Positions 1-7,464 are shown, counted from the stretch's first letter. The stretch is 43,103 bases of DNA from Candidatus Alistipes intestinigallinarum (GCA_019115745.1 DXDA01000037.1:1-43103); one strand, 5' to 3'. Numbers and translations are program-made. Notes: generated from the letters alone by a model not told the origin.

Positions 1-17
1 TGCATCCGGGCTTCCAC

Positions 18-47
18 AAAAAAAGGAGCCTCGAAAAAGGCTCCTTT
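18..47 (-). terminator. Terminator of tRNA-Leu(UAG)
   Basis: A 9-bp inverted repeat (22-30 with 39-47) has an 8-nt A-rich loop. On the minus strand it is followed by a T-run (the A-run at 18-24). It sits directly after the 3' end of the minus-strand tRNA, as expected of an intrinsic terminator. Confidence 0.85.
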
Positions 48-48
48 G

Positions 49-130
49 TGCGGATAAAGGGACTCGAACCCCCACGCCGTAAGGCATCAGATCCTAAGTC
101 TGACGTGGCTACCAATTACACCATATCCGC
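49..130 (-). tRNA. tRNA-Leu (anticodon UAG)
   Basis: Read on the minus strand, the 7-bp acceptor stem GCGGATA/TATCCGC closes perfectly and is followed by discriminator A at 49. The anticodon stem is TCAGA/TCTGA with loop CTTAGGA, giving anticodon UAG. The T-loop TTCGAGT and a long class II variable arm support leucine. The CCA end is not encoded. Confidence 0.95.
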
Positions 131-141
131 ATCCGTTTCGA

Positions 142-171
142 CAAAGGTAGATAAAAATTCACAATTCACAA
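142..171 (-). promoter_or_regulatory. Promoter of tRNA-Leu(UAG)
   Basis: On the minus strand a TTG (171-169) lies 19 bp before TACCTTTG (149-142), matching the Bacteroidetes primary-sigma consensus TTG/TTTG-N19-21-TAnnTTTG. The box lies 12 nt before the tRNA 5' end. Confidence 0.75.
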
Positions 172-203
172 TCCCGAAATCCGATTTATCCAGCTTTTTT
201 GGT

Positions 204-211
204 TACTTTTG
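204..211 (+). promoter_or_regulatory. -7 box of the 229-3625 operon
   Basis: TACTTTTG fits TAnnTTTG. It lies 17 nt before the ATG at 229 and excludes the TTG codon at 199 as a start. No convincing -33 element is visible. Confidence 0.55.
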
Positions 212-228
212 TGGGTAATTTTTGTAGA

Positions 229-1782
229 ATGCCCCAACTCCTCACGCTCGTCCTTTCGCCCCGACAGGCTGCCGATGCCAAGTGCTATACTTCGCTCGCC
301 GCACGCCGTATGGGAATCCGCGAGGATGAGATTGCGCTCGTGCGGGTCGTGAAACGATCCATCGATGCCCGGCAGCGACAGGTCAAGGTCAACCTCTCGC
401 TTGAAATCTATGTCGACCGCGAGCCACAGCCCGCTCCCGTGCATTTCGACTATCCGTCGGTCGCCGGACGCACCGAGGTGGTGATCGTCGGATCGGGTCC
501 CGCCGGGCTGTTTGCCGCCCTGCGCCTGATCGAACTGGGCCTGAAGCCCGTTATCCTGGAGCGCGGCCGCGACGTCTCGGCCCGCAAACGCGATATTGCC
601 CAGATCAACCGCAACGGAGCCGTCGACCCCAACTCGAACTACGCCTTCGGCGAGGGCGGGGCCGGGACCTTCTCCGACGGAAAACTCTTCACCCGCAGCA
701 AGAAACGGGGCGATTACAACAAGGCGCTGCAGACGCTGGTCTTCCACGGTGCCACGCCCGAAATCCTCTTCGAAGCTCACCCCCATATCGGGACCGACAA
801 ACTGCCGCGTATCATGCAGAACATCCGGCAGACGATTCTCGATGCCGGGGGCGTTTTTCGTTTCGAGAGCCGCGTGACGGATCTGAAAATCCGCAGCGGA
901 AGGGTCGTCGGCGTGCAGTGCGGCGATGACTGGATCGAAGGGGCGGCCGTCGTGCTCGCCACGGGACATTCGGCCCGCGACATCTACGAACTGCTCCATC
1001 GGCGCGGGGTGCGTCTCGAAGCCAAGCCCTTTGCCATGGGCGTGCGCATCGAGCACCCGCAGGCCCTGATTGACTCGATCCAGTACCATTGCGAGACGCG
1101 CGGCGAATACCTCCCGGCGGCCTCCTATTCGCTGGTGAGCCAGGAGGCGGGACGCGGCGTCTATTCCTTCTGCATGTGTCCGGGGGGCTTCATCGTCCCG
1201 GCCATGACCGATGCTGCACAGTCCGTCGTCAACGGCATGTCGCCCAGCGGACGTACGTCGCCCTATGCCAACTCCGGGCTGGTTACCGAGATCCGGTTGT
1301 CGGATTTCGAGCACCTGCGCGGCGAATGGGGCGAACTGGCCGGCTTGAAGTTCCAGCAGCAGTTCGAAGAGGCGGCCCGGCGTGAGGGCGGCGACCATCA
1401 GATCGCCCCGGCACAGCGCGTGGCCGACTTCGTGGCCGGACGCGCCAGCGGGTCGCTGCCCGCCACCTCCTACATCCCCGGAATCATCCCCTCGCGGCTC
1501 GATCGCTGGATGTCCGACTTCATCGCTCGGAGCCTGCGGCAAGGGTTGACGACCTTCGGACGGCGGATGAAGGGCTATGTGACTGATGATGCGGTGGTCG
1601 TGGGGGTCGAGTCGCGGACCTCGACGCCCGTGCGGATCCCGCGCGACCCCGTGACGCTGATGCATCCCGAGGTCGAAGGCCTTTTCCCGGCAGGGGAGGG
1701 GGCCGGTTATGCCGGCGGGATCATCTCGGCGGCGCTCGACGGCGAACGGATCGCCGCGGCGGTAAAAAATTATGTCGGGTAA
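229..1782 (+). CDS. FAD-dependent dehydrogenase-like protein (COG2509 type)
   Basis: The predicted protein of 517 residues has an N-terminal cap of about 80 residues, then a Rossmann FAD-binding motif VVIVGSGPAG (84-93) with the acidic residue E111 at the end of strand 2. Later come a conserved GEGGAGTFSDGK stretch and a C-terminal GEGAGYAGGI FAD-contact motif. This arrangement and length are typical of the widespread, biochemically poorly defined 'NAD(P)/FAD-dependent oxidoreductase' family COG2509, thought to be cytoplasmic. An upstream in-frame TTG at 199 exists, but the TAnnTTTG box at 204-211 makes the ATG at 229 the likely start. It is the first gene of a three-gene unit with two glycan-transfer genes. 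That link may be only transcriptional. No substrate can be assigned. Confidence 0.9.
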   Translation: MPQLLTLVLSPRQAADAKCYTSLAARRMGIREDEIALVRVVKRSIDARQRQVKVNLSLEIYVDREPQPAPVHFDYPSVAGRTEVVIVGSGPAGLFAALRLIELGLKPVILERGRDVSARKRDIAQINRNGAVDPNSNYAFGEGGAGTFSDGKLFTRSKKRGDYNKALQTLVFHGATPEILFEAHPHIGTDKLPRIMQNIRQTILDAGGVFRFESRVTDLKIRSGRVVGVQCGDDWIEGAAVVLATGHSARDIYELLHRRGVRLEAKPFAMGVRIEHPQALIDSIQYHCETRGEYLPAASYSLVSQEAGRGVYSFCMCPGGFIVPAMTDAAQSVVNGMSPSGRTSPYANSGLVTEIRLSDFEHLRGEWGELAGLKFQQQFEEAARREGGDHQIAPAQRVADFVAGRASGSLPATSYIPGIIPSRLDRWMSDFIARSLRQGLTTFGRRMKGYVTDDAVVVGVESRTSTPVRIPRDPVTLMHPEVEGLFPAGEGAGYAGGIISAALDGERIAAAVKNYVG

Positions 1783-1795
1783 TGAACCAAAAAAT

Positions 1796-2542
1796 ATGAA
1801 ACGAGTCAAAGTCGTCATACCGGTCTATTCCGAGCGCCTCTCGGAGAACGAGTGGCTCTCGCTGGAGCACAATACGGAGGTGCTCAAACGGCATCCGATC
1901 GTGCTGCTGTTGCCGCGAAGCCTCTCGATCGAGGCGGTGGCCCGGCGCTTCCCGACGGTCTACAACCACGAAATCATCCGCGTGTCGGACGGTTATCTCG
2001 GCAAGGCCGGGATTCTGGGCTACAACCGCATGATGCTTGCCGCGGAGTTCTACGACCTGTTCGTCGATTGCGAATACATCCTGATCTGCCAGACCGACGC
2101 CTGGGTCTTCCGCGACGAGCTGGAACTCTGGTGCAGCCGCGGATACGACTATATTGGCGGAACGTGGTGGCGGGCCGGTGTCTGGTCGTGGCCCTTCATC
2201 CGCCACTTCTTCCCCCGCAACCGGCGGTTATACGGCAAGGTCGGCAACGGGGGGCTTTCGCTGCGGCGTGTGGAGTCCTTCCGCCGCGGCTGCGCGGAGT
2301 GTGCAAAACGCATCGACTACTACTTGAACCAGTCCCGGCATATCTATTACGAGGATGTCTTCTGGGCCATCGAGCCTCGCGGTTTCCGCTATCCTTCGAT
2401 GCGGGAGGCCATCGACTTCTCGTTCGACAACCATCCCGACCGCTGTTGGGCCGTCACCGGGGGCGAATTGCCGTTCGGCTGCCACGGCTGGCTCAAACCG
2501 GCCCGTATCGAGTTCTGGAAACGTTTCATCCCTGCCCGTTAA
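1796..2542 (+). CDS. DUF5672 family glycosyltransferase-like protein
   Basis: The predicted protein has 248 residues and no signal peptide or membrane segment. It carries hallmarks of the DUF5672 family: an N-terminal KVVIPVYSE strand, a YILICQTDAWVF stretch with a likely metal-binding acidic residue, YDYIGGTWW, the VGNGGLSLR acceptor-loop motif, and EDVFW near the C-terminus. The family is usually found in surface-polysaccharide loci and has a GT-A-like fold, so a cytoplasmic sugar transferase is inferred. An upstream in-frame ATG at 1772 would overlap the preceding gene by 11 nt. I prefer 1796 because an A-rich tract precedes it and the conserved fold begins immediately after. The next gene follows after 12 nt, so the two are probably co-translated in one operon. 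Confidence 0.85.
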   Translation: MKRVKVVIPVYSERLSENEWLSLEHNTEVLKRHPIVLLLPRSLSIEAVARRFPTVYNHEIIRVSDGYLGKAGILGYNRMMLAAEFYDLFVDCEYILICQTDAWVFRDELELWCSRGYDYIGGTWWRAGVWSWPFIRHFFPRNRRLYGKVGNGGLSLRRVESFRRGCAECAKRIDYYLNQSRHIYYEDVFWAIEPRGFRYPSMREAIDFSFDNHPDRCWAVTGGELPFGCHGWLKPARIEFWKRFIPAR

Positions 2543-2554
2543 AATCTTTTCGCC

Positions 2555-3625
2555 ATGGAAGCCAAGAACTACCTGTTGTTCGCCACGTTGCCCTATGCCT
2601 ATTCGATCCTGCGGCCGCTGCAGGCCGAGATCCGGCGCCGCGGAGGCACGGCCGCCTGGTTTCTCGAACCGACCTGCCCCGACTCGCTGCAGGCCGACGA
2701 ACTGCGCCTGAAAACGGTCCGCGAGGTGATTGATTTCAATCCCGTGGCGGTCTTTGCCCCGGGCAACTACATCCCGGACTTCTTCCCGGGGGTGAAGGTG
2801 GCGCTGTTCCACGGTTACGCCATCCAGAAGCGGATCGAGGCCGTCGACGACCACTTCACGGTCCGCGGATGGTTCGACATCTACTGCACGCAGGGGCCGA
2901 GCAGCACCCCTTTCTTCAAGGAGCTGGAGAAAAAGTTCGGTTTCTTCCGGGTCTATGACACCGGCTGGCCCAAGGCCGACACCTATTTCGCCCCCGAGAT
3001 GACGCGGCTTCCGCAAAACAAACGCCCGGTGATCCTCTACCCGCCGACCTTCACGAAGAATGTCTGCTCGGCCCCGCACCTGATGGCGGAGATCGAGCGC
3101 CTGGCGGAGTCGAAACCCTGGGACTGGATCATCACCTTCCATCCGAAGCTGAACGATCCCGAGATCGTATCGGGTTACAAGCGGATTGCCGCCGAGCATG
3201 AGAATGTCACCTTCTTCGAGGGTCCGGACAAGATGGGGCTTTTGCAGCAGGCCGACGTGATGCTGTGCGACAGTTCGTCGATCATTCTGGAGTTCATGTT
3301 CCTGGACAAACCGGTCGTGACGTTCCGCAATTCGCATCCCGGGCCGCACCTGATCGACGTTCAGCAGCCCGAGGAGGTGGGCCCGGCCATCGAACGGGCC
3401 CTGACGCGCCCCGAGGCGCTGATGGCGGAGATTCGCGCCTATACGATGCATCACGAACCGCATCGGGACTGTCGTTGTTCGGCCCGGGTGCTGGATGCCG
3501 TGGATGATTTCCGCGCAAAGGGGCACGTGGGGTTGAAACGCAAGCCGCTGAACCTGGTGCGCAAATGGAAACTCCGGCGGCAGATGCACTACTGGCCCTT
3601 CTGGGAGCGGCTGCGGGGCCGATAG
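2555..3625 (+). CDS. CDP-glycerol glycerophosphotransferase-like protein
   Basis: The predicted protein has 356 residues. Its motif order matches the Glyphos_transf (TagB/TagF-like) GT-B fold: LFHGYAIQK (85-92), TGWPKAD (136-142), LYPPTF (161-166), FHPKL (195-199) and CDSSSIILEF with DKPVV (238-255). In teichoic-acid bacteria such enzymes transfer glycerol-phosphate from CDP-glycerol. In Gram-negative bacteria homologues modify capsule, O-antigen or glycoprotein glycans with polyol phosphates. Here the donor and acceptor are unknown. No transmembrane helix is seen. A basic C-terminus (RKWKLRRQ) could help membrane association. It ends the operon that begins at 229 and is followed by a GC hairpin at 3681. 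No CDP-glycerol synthesis gene lies nearby. Confidence 0.85.
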   Translation: MEAKNYLLFATLPYAYSILRPLQAEIRRRGGTAAWFLEPTCPDSLQADELRLKTVREVIDFNPVAVFAPGNYIPDFFPGVKVALFHGYAIQKRIEAVDDHFTVRGWFDIYCTQGPSSTPFFKELEKKFGFFRVYDTGWPKADTYFAPEMTRLPQNKRPVILYPPTFTKNVCSAPHLMAEIERLAESKPWDWIITFHPKLNDPEIVSGYKRIAAEHENVTFFEGPDKMGLLQQADVMLCDSSSIILEFMFLDKPVVTFRNSHPGPHLIDVQQPEEVGPAIERALTRPEALMAEIRAYTMHHEPHRDCRCSARVLDAVDDFRAKGHVGLKRKPLNLVRKWKLRRQMHYWPFWERLRGR

Positions 3626-3680
3626 CGGTTGTCGGGGCGGCTTTTGTGAAAGCGGCTGCGGGGCTGTAGCCGAATGGACG

Positions 3681-3705
3681 AGGGCCGAAGCGGCCCTTCT
3701 CTTTT
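3681..3705 (+). terminator. Terminator after the CDP-glycerol transferase-like gene
   Basis: A 7-bp perfect GC stem (3681-3687 with 3691-3697, loop AAG) is followed by the T-rich stretch TCTCTTTT. It sits between two convergent genes. A run of nine C residues follows at 3721-3729. Confidence 0.65.
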
Positions 3706-3741
3706 GGTTCCGCATCCTCACCCCCCCCCGGGATCGGCGGG

Positions 3742-4740
3742 CTATTGGTGAAATCCCTTGATCATCAGTTTGACCCAGAATGTCGACTTGATCGAACAGA
3801 TCAAACGCCCGAGCAGGAGGATTTTCCGGTCGTAGAAACTCCGGCAGAATGCCGGCCGGTAGTATTTCCGCAATACTTCCCAATTGCACAGAATACTGTA
3901 GGCGAGGATGTTGGACGTCTCGGAGTTCCATCTCTCGCAACGTCTCATCTCGCGCCGCAACCGGGAGAAAAGGGTTCGGTTGGCCAGGTAGAGAATCTCG
4001 TTGCTGTATCCGAGGCGTTCGAACAGCCGGATGATCTTCAGTCGCGTGCGGATCAGGGTCTGCGGCTCGATGCGGCGGTGGAGCAGGCTCCCCGGCACGA
4101 ACCGGTAGTGGTAGGTCGGGCGGCTGAACGTGACGATGTGGGTGATGTGGGCGCAGTACAGAATCGTGAAGACCTCGTCCTCGGCGTAGTGGAGCGATTC
4201 GTCGAAGCGCAGCCCGAGGCGTTCGATCGTCGCCCGGGAGAACATCTTGTTCCAGGTCCATCCGAAACAGCGGTGGCGCAACAGATCCGCAATGACGGGC
4301 ATACAGTCGTTGTGCCCGGTCGTGATCCGGCGGTCGCTCATGACATAGATCCGGGTGCGGGGTGTTTCGCGCCGTCCGGGACGCTCCTCGAAGAGATTGG
4401 TGAAGGCGATGCCGTCCTCGCCGATTCCGCTCTCGGCGAATTGCTGCAGGTGCTCGGGAACGACCCAGTCGTCGGAGTCCACGAACACCACGAATTCACC
4501 CCGGGCCTCGTCGAGTCCCAGGTTCCGGGCTGCACTGACTCCGCGGTTGGGGCAGTCGAAGACCCGAATCCGGGCGTCCCGGGACGCATAGCGGTCGCAG
4601 ACCGCCTTGCTGTTGTCCGTGCTGCCGTCGTTGATGAGCAGCAGTTCGAAGTCCGGCATGGTCTGAGCCAGAATGCTCTCGATGCAGGTCGGCAGGTACT
4701 TTTCCGCGTTGAAGACCGGGATGATGACCGAAATAAGCAT
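3742..4740 (-). CDS. Family 2 glycosyltransferase
   Basis: The predicted protein has 332 residues. It starts with the GT-A strand ISVIIPVFNAEKYL (3-16), then has LLINDGSTDNS (34-44) for nucleotide binding and VFVDSDDW (86-92), whose DSD is the metal-binding DxD motif. The C-terminal 200 residues are basic and hydrophobic, as in membrane-peripheral capsule or LPS glycosyltransferases, but I see no clear multi-pass segment. Such enzymes act on the cytoplasmic face and transfer a sugar from a nucleotide donor to a lipid-linked glycan. It lies 18 nt downstream of a second GT2 on the same strand, so they form a two-gene unit. It is convergent with the CDP-glycerol transferase-like gene. The specific sugar cannot be deduced. 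Confidence 0.92.
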   Translation of the reverse strand: MLISVIIPVFNAEKYLPTCIESILAQTMPDFELLLINDGSTDNSKAVCDRYASRDARIRVFDCPNRGVSAARNLGLDEARGEFVVFVDSDDWVVPEHLQQFAESGIGEDGIAFTNLFEERPGRRETPRTRIYVMSDRRITTGHNDCMPVIADLLRHRCFGWTWNKMFSRATIERLGLRFDESLHYAEDEVFTILYCAHITHIVTFSRPTYHYRFVPGSLLHRRIEPQTLIRTRLKIIRLFERLGYSNEILYLANRTLFSRLRREMRRCERWNSETSNILAYSILCNWEVLRKYYRPAFCRSFYDRKILLLGRLICSIKSTFWVKLMIKGFHQ

Positions 4741-4758
4741 GGTGTTGCGGGCGTTGTG

Positions 4759-5583
4759 TCAGTGTTTGGATGGCAGCGTGTCGGGAGCCGTCTCCGCGAG
4801 ATGGCTGTCGAGCCCTTTTTCGCACCGGGTGCGATGCGCGCGGAGGCTCTCCAGATAGCGTCGCTCATTGATCTTGCAGTTGTCGCGTGCGGCTTTGCCG
4901 TGATAGAGGTGGAAGGCGATTCCCTGGAACTTGATCCTCCGCTGCCGGATGCCGCTGTTGCGCAGCCGGAGCCCGAGTTCGGTATCCTCGAATCCCCACC
5001 CTTCGAATCCTTCGTCGAAGCCGTTGACCCGGATCAGGTCATCGCGCCAGATGCCCATGTTGCAGCTTCTGGGGTTGTGCTCGGGGGCCAGTGTGCGGTA
5101 CAGACGTGCGGCAAAGGGGTTGCGCATGGCATTGCCCCGGCAGGAGATCCCCTTGCTCCAGGCCGACAGCGCATGGCCGGGGTGGTTTCCGTCGAGGAGT
5201 TCCTGGGTCCGGGCGGCTGAGATCATGCCGCGGGAGCCCGAAACATAGTACCCTTTTTTGGCAAAGCCGAGGTGATCCCGGATGAAATCCCGTTGCAGGA
5301 TCATGTCTCCGTCGACGAGGATGACGTAGTCGCTTTGGCTGGCGGCAATGGCCCTGTTGCGGATGGCGGCAGCCCGGAATCCGCGGTCTTCGTGCCAGAT
5401 GTGGCGCAGGGGAACCGGAGAGAGGGCTGCGAAACGCTCCACCACCTCCCGGGTGCTTGCTCCCGATCCGTCGTCGGCGATCAGGATCTCCGAGGGCATC
5501 GTGCTTTGCCGCATGACGCTGTCGAGACAGAGATCGAGCGCACGGGGCCAGTTGTAGGTGGCGATAATCAACGAAACGGTCAT
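4759..5583 (-). CDS. Family 2 glycosyltransferase with Glyco_transf_7C-like C-terminus
   Basis: The predicted protein has 274 residues. The N-terminal GT-A core shows VSLIIATYN (3-11), ADDGSG (36-41) and VDGDM (90-94; DGD as metal ligand). The C-terminal segment NGFDEGFEGWGFEDTELG (187-204) is the signature shared with galactosyltransferase and chondroitin-polymerase-type domains (Glyco_transf_7C). An upstream in-frame ATG at 5622 would lie on top of the TACATTTG promoter box (5618-5611), so I take the ATG at 5583. It is the first gene of a two-GT operon and probably acts in LPS or capsule side-chain assembly. A hexose or hexosamine donor is likely from the 7C module but unproven. Confidence 0.92.
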   Translation of the reverse strand: MTVSLIIATYNWPRALDLCLDSVMRQSTMPSEILIADDGSGASTREVVERFAALSPVPLRHIWHEDRGFRAAAIRNRAIAASQSDYVILVDGDMILQRDFIRDHLGFAKKGYYVSGSRGMISAARTQELLDGNHPGHALSAWSKGISCRGNAMRNPFAARLYRTLAPEHNPRSCNMGIWRDDLIRVNGFDEGFEGWGFEDTELGLRLRNSGIRQRRIKFQGIAFHLYHGKAARDNCKINERRYLESLRAHRTRCEKGLDSHLAETAPDTLPSKH

Positions 5584-5610
5584 GGTACGGCTATCTGTGG
5601 TATTGTGTAA

Positions 5611-5618
5611 CAAATGTA
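5611..5618 (-). promoter_or_regulatory. -7 box of the two-glycosyltransferase operon
   Basis: TACATTTG on the minus strand (5618 to 5611) matches TAnnTTTG and lies 28 nt before the ATG at 5583. It overlaps the alternative upstream start codon. No clear -33 element is seen. Confidence 0.55.
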
Positions 5619-5822
5619 GCAATTTATCCTTTACCGCATTGCGTTACCTGTTTAATTATATAAACGGCAATTTTCCCGATTACTGCACTCTTCGGAAATC
5701 GTGCGTTGTAAAAAAATTGCGAGTTTTTTGTGAAATGCATTATATATCAATATGTTGTGATTTGGCGGCGGGCTGTTATATTAAAAAATATGAAAAAATT
5801 CGAAAAATTTTTTAATAAAAAC

Positions 5823-5853
5823 TTGCACGGTTGCTTTTTTCGGCTTATCTTTG
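5823..5853 (+). promoter_or_regulatory. Promoter of small RNA candidate 1
   Basis: TTG (5823-5825) is separated by 20 bp from TATCTTTG (5846-5853), an excellent match to the Bacteroidetes promoter. A transcript would start near 5860. Confidence 0.8.
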
Positions 5854-5905
5854 CAGCGAAGTTTTAAGGTTCATTTAGGTTAGTAGTTTTAGGTTGGTGA
5901 GGAAA
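5844..5905 (+). repeat. Promoter-leader direct repeat, copy 1
   Basis: These 62 nt recur at 6186-6248 with one C/T substitution and one extra T in the second copy. The repeated block covers the -7 box, the presumed start site and about 45 nt of leader. The leader contains three spaced AGGTT units at about 5867, 5877 and 5891. Confidence 0.9.
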
Positions 5906-5952
5906 CTGTGGAAGCCGGCAACAAGGTCCGGATTCCGCGTTTCCTTTTTTGT
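5860..5952 (+). ncRNA. Small RNA candidate 1 (about 92 nt)
   Basis: The candidate starts about 6 nt after TATCTTTG. Its first 45 nt are an unstructured, U-rich leader with three AGGTT units, shared with candidate 2. The rest folds as nested stems: GGAAAC...GTTTCC outside (5901-5906 with 5939-5944) and GGAAgCCGG/CCGGaTTCC inside (5910-5918 with 5928-5936). TTTTTT follows at 5945-5950, so it ends as an intrinsic terminator. The promoter, stable structure and terminator fit a trans-acting sRNA. No start codon with a convincing frame is present. The layout resembles the promoter-to-terminator ncRNAs called Bacteroidales-1 and Bacteroides-2, but I cannot assign it to either. Confidence 0.6.
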
Positions 5953-6163
5953 TTCCTGGCGGCTGGATCCGGTAGGGGCTTTGCTCCGGAATCCGGGATG
6001 TTGATCTTCGGTCGCAATGCGCCCCTCCTCCCCCGAAAACTTCACATATCGCATCATTTTGGTTAAATCATTGTCATTCAACGGGTATTCTGAATTTCCC
6101 GGGCTGGGATTGGTTTGCCAATGTTACCAAATTGTTAAATATATTTAATATATTCGTAAAATA

Positions 6164-6195
6164 TTTGCATAATTCAAAAACCGCCCTTATCTTTG
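6164..6195 (+). promoter_or_regulatory. Promoter of small RNA candidate 2
   Basis: TTTG (6164-6167), 20 bp, then TATCTTTG (6188-6195). The spacing equals that of copy 1, although the spacer sequence is different, so selection on the promoter rather than recent duplication of the whole block is plausible. Confidence 0.8.
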
Positions 6196-6248
6196 CAGTG
6201 AAGTTTTAAGGTTCATTTAGGTTAGTAGTTTTAGGTTGGTTGAGGAAA
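6186..6248 (+). repeat. Promoter-leader direct repeat, copy 2
   Basis: This is the second copy of the block at 5844-5905: one substitution and one inserted T across 63 nt. Similarity stops abruptly upstream of the -7 box and after GAGGAAA, so the two copies share only the -7 box and 5' leader. Confidence 0.9.
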
Positions 6249-6396
6249 TCGGCAGGTTGTGCCGGAAATCCGGTACTAAGACCCGAGGGCGGTGCTCGCT
6301 CACGGCGTCGAATACCTCCGATTAACCCTCATTTTTGGAGGGGGTGGTTCCCCGCCAAAAAAAAGGTTCCCCGTCGTGAGACTCGGACCTTTTTTT
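6202..6396 (+). ncRNA. Small RNA candidate 2 (about 195 nt)
   Basis: It has the same 45-nt leader as candidate 1, followed by a different structured body. AATCGG (6247-6252) can pair with CCGATT (6318-6323), enclosing small hairpins CGGC/GCCG and CCGG/CCGG. The 3' end is a hairpin with arms AAAAAAGGT and ACCTTTTTT (within 6357-6396), ending in T7 and probably acting as terminator. Length and structure invite comparison with 6S RNA, but I see no 6S-like central bubble. It is described here as an unassigned RNA. Confidence 0.5.
6357..6396 (+). terminator. Terminator of small RNA candidate 2
   Basis: An A8-GGT arm at 6357-6367 pairs with ACC-T7 at 6387-6396, with an inner CCG/CGG stem. The symmetrical A and T tracts would allow termination on both strands. 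Confidence 0.6.
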
Positions 6397-6452
6397 CGTT
6401 TTAGGGGTTTTCGATCAAGTCCGGGGGCCTTCTCTTTTTTCTTTTCCCCCCC

Positions 6453-6539
6453 CCGGCGGATGCTTGATTCTCTTTCTTTTAAGCCCGGGCGGATGCCCGA
6501 TCTTCTCTTTTGAGCCTGGAGGGTTGCCCGATCTCCTTG
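6453..6539. repeat. Degenerate tandem repeat, about 30-nt period
   Basis: Three imperfect units start at about 6453, 6485 and 6515, each with the form CCgGGcGGaTGcccGATcttCTctttTGAG. They sit among C9 tracts in non-coding DNA. Divergence between units rises to the right. Confidence 0.5.
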
Positions 6540-6644
6540 CCCCCCCCCGGCTTTGTTCACTCGGTTCCGTTGTTTCGCGGCCAGCCGATCCATATCCGGC
6601 CTCCGGTCGGACCGAACGCTTCTTTCTCTCCCCGAAAACAGGGC

Positions 6645-7373
6645 TCAGCGAATGCCCAGCTCCTCTTTGGAGATCGTCACCTCGATGCCTCCGAGCGCAT
6701 AGCACCCGATTTCATAGGGATTGTAGTAGAAGGTGATCCCCTCGGGTGTGAGGAGGAAATTCTCCGTCGGGGCGATGTATTCCGGGAAAAATCCCGCGCG
6801 GGTCAGCTCTTCGTCGGTTGCGGCGTGGTATTGTTCGGCGATTTTTTCACGGATGAGCCGGTCGATTTGCTGCAACTTCTCCTCGGAGAAGAGATCGGCG
6901 AGCGAGAGTTCGAATCCGTCGGCGAGCGAGTAGGTGTGGCATTCGGTGCCGTACATCCCGTGCGCACCGCCCGTGTACCCGGCCCGGGTGATGACGAAGC
7001 AGAGCAGCGAGTCGACCGTCGAACCCTCCGATTCGGCGGAAATTTCGTATTCGGCGCCGGTGGGGCCGGCTCCATCCGGGAGGTAGTTGGTCCGAATGTC
7101 GTTCATCGAAGCCTCTACCGCTTCAGCCGCAGATCCGGAAAACTCCTCCAGTTGGAAGAAATAGCCGATGTTGGCCTGCTCGATGACTTCGAGAGCCGGG
7201 GATTTTGCGGCGTTGCGGATCGATGCGAAACGGTATTCGACGTGGCAGTTGTTTCCGTTTCCTTGCAGGAGGGTGTCGGCGGCAAGGAGCGTGAAATCGG
7301 GGCGCACGGGTCGTTTGGTGCAGGACGCGGAGACGAGGAGCGCCGTAAGGAGCAGAACGAAGCGCAGTTTCAT
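6645..7373 (-). CDS. DUF3298 (RsiV-like) lipoprotein
   Basis: The predicted protein has 242 residues. It starts with the lipoprotein signal MKLRFVLLLTALLVSASC (lipobox SASC, lipidated Cys18). The middle resembles DUF4163/PdaC, and the second half has the DUF3298 pattern: GGAHGMYGTECHTY, LADLFSEE, then a C-terminal LTPEGITFYYNPYEIG and a final beta strand. In Bacillus the related RsiV binds lysozyme. Most Bacteroidetes homologues are periplasmic or outer-membrane lipoproteins of unknown role, so I infer only a cell-envelope location. A longer frame opens with TTG at 7427 but would overlap the -33 element, so ATG 7373 is chosen. It is monocistronic, with no clear terminator. Confidence 0.85.
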   Translation of the reverse strand: MKLRFVLLLTALLVSASCTKRPVRPDFTLLAADTLLQGNGNNCHVEYRFASIRNAAKSPALEVIEQANIGYFFQLEEFSGSAAEAVEASMNDIRTNYLPDGAGPTGAEYEISAESEGSTVDSLLCFVITRAGYTGGAHGMYGTECHTYSLADGFELSLADLFSEEKLQQIDRLIREKIAEQYHAATDEELTRAGFFPEYIAPTENFLLTPEGITFYYNPYEIGCYALGGIEVTISKEELGIR

Positions 7374-7396
7374 GGGAAATAAGGTTTTGTCTTTCT

Positions 7397-7427
7397 GTAA
7401 AGATAGGGAAAAAGCACGATCCGGCAA
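7397..7427 (-). promoter_or_regulatory. Promoter of the DUF3298 lipoprotein gene
   Basis: On the minus strand TTG (7427-7425), 20 bp, then TATCTTTA (7404-7397), one mismatch from TAnnTTTG. The ATG lies about 24 nt downstream. Confidence 0.55.
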
Positions 7428-7464
7428 GAAAGTCGAAAAAAAATCGCAGAATTCGCCGGAAAAT

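Larger units (their letters stand above)
5623..6644. other. Gene-free 1.0-kb region with AT-rich island and duplicated promoter-leader
   Basis: No reading frame here has convincing coding features. 5640-5840 is strongly AT-rich against the GC-rich genome. 5844-6396 holds two promoter-led RNA candidates, annotated separately. 6420-6550 is pyrimidine-rich with two runs of nine C (6446-6454, 6540-6548) and degenerate repeats. 6550-6644 shows nothing recognisable. Confidence 0.7.

Noticed and set aside
166..1818. A 550-codon minus-strand open frame opposite the FAD protein
   Set aside because: The plus strand has clear FAD motifs and a promoter. The antisense frame has none.
2228..4261. A 677-codon minus-strand open frame
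   Set aside because: It is antisense to the DUF5672 and CDP-glycerol transferase-like genes and overlaps the real GT2 in another frame. Its Arg/Pro/His-rich composition is typical of a GC-driven shadow.
5875..6081. A 68-codon minus-strand frame between the two RNA repeats
   Set aside because: It runs antisense to the conserved leader and terminator of RNA candidate 1, has no promoter box and no recognisable features.
6202..6396. Assignment of RNA candidate 2 to 6S RNA, RNase P RNA or SRP RNA
   Set aside because: GAGGAAA recalls RNase P and the length recalls 6S, but I could not find the P4 partner, a central 6S bubble or the SRP GGAA tetraloop context. A covariance search would decide.
6300..6593. 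A basic, Pro/Gly-rich 97-codon minus-strand frame
   Set aside because: It lies on the RNA candidate terminator, C9 tracts and degenerate repeats. The protein is low complexity with no support for translation.
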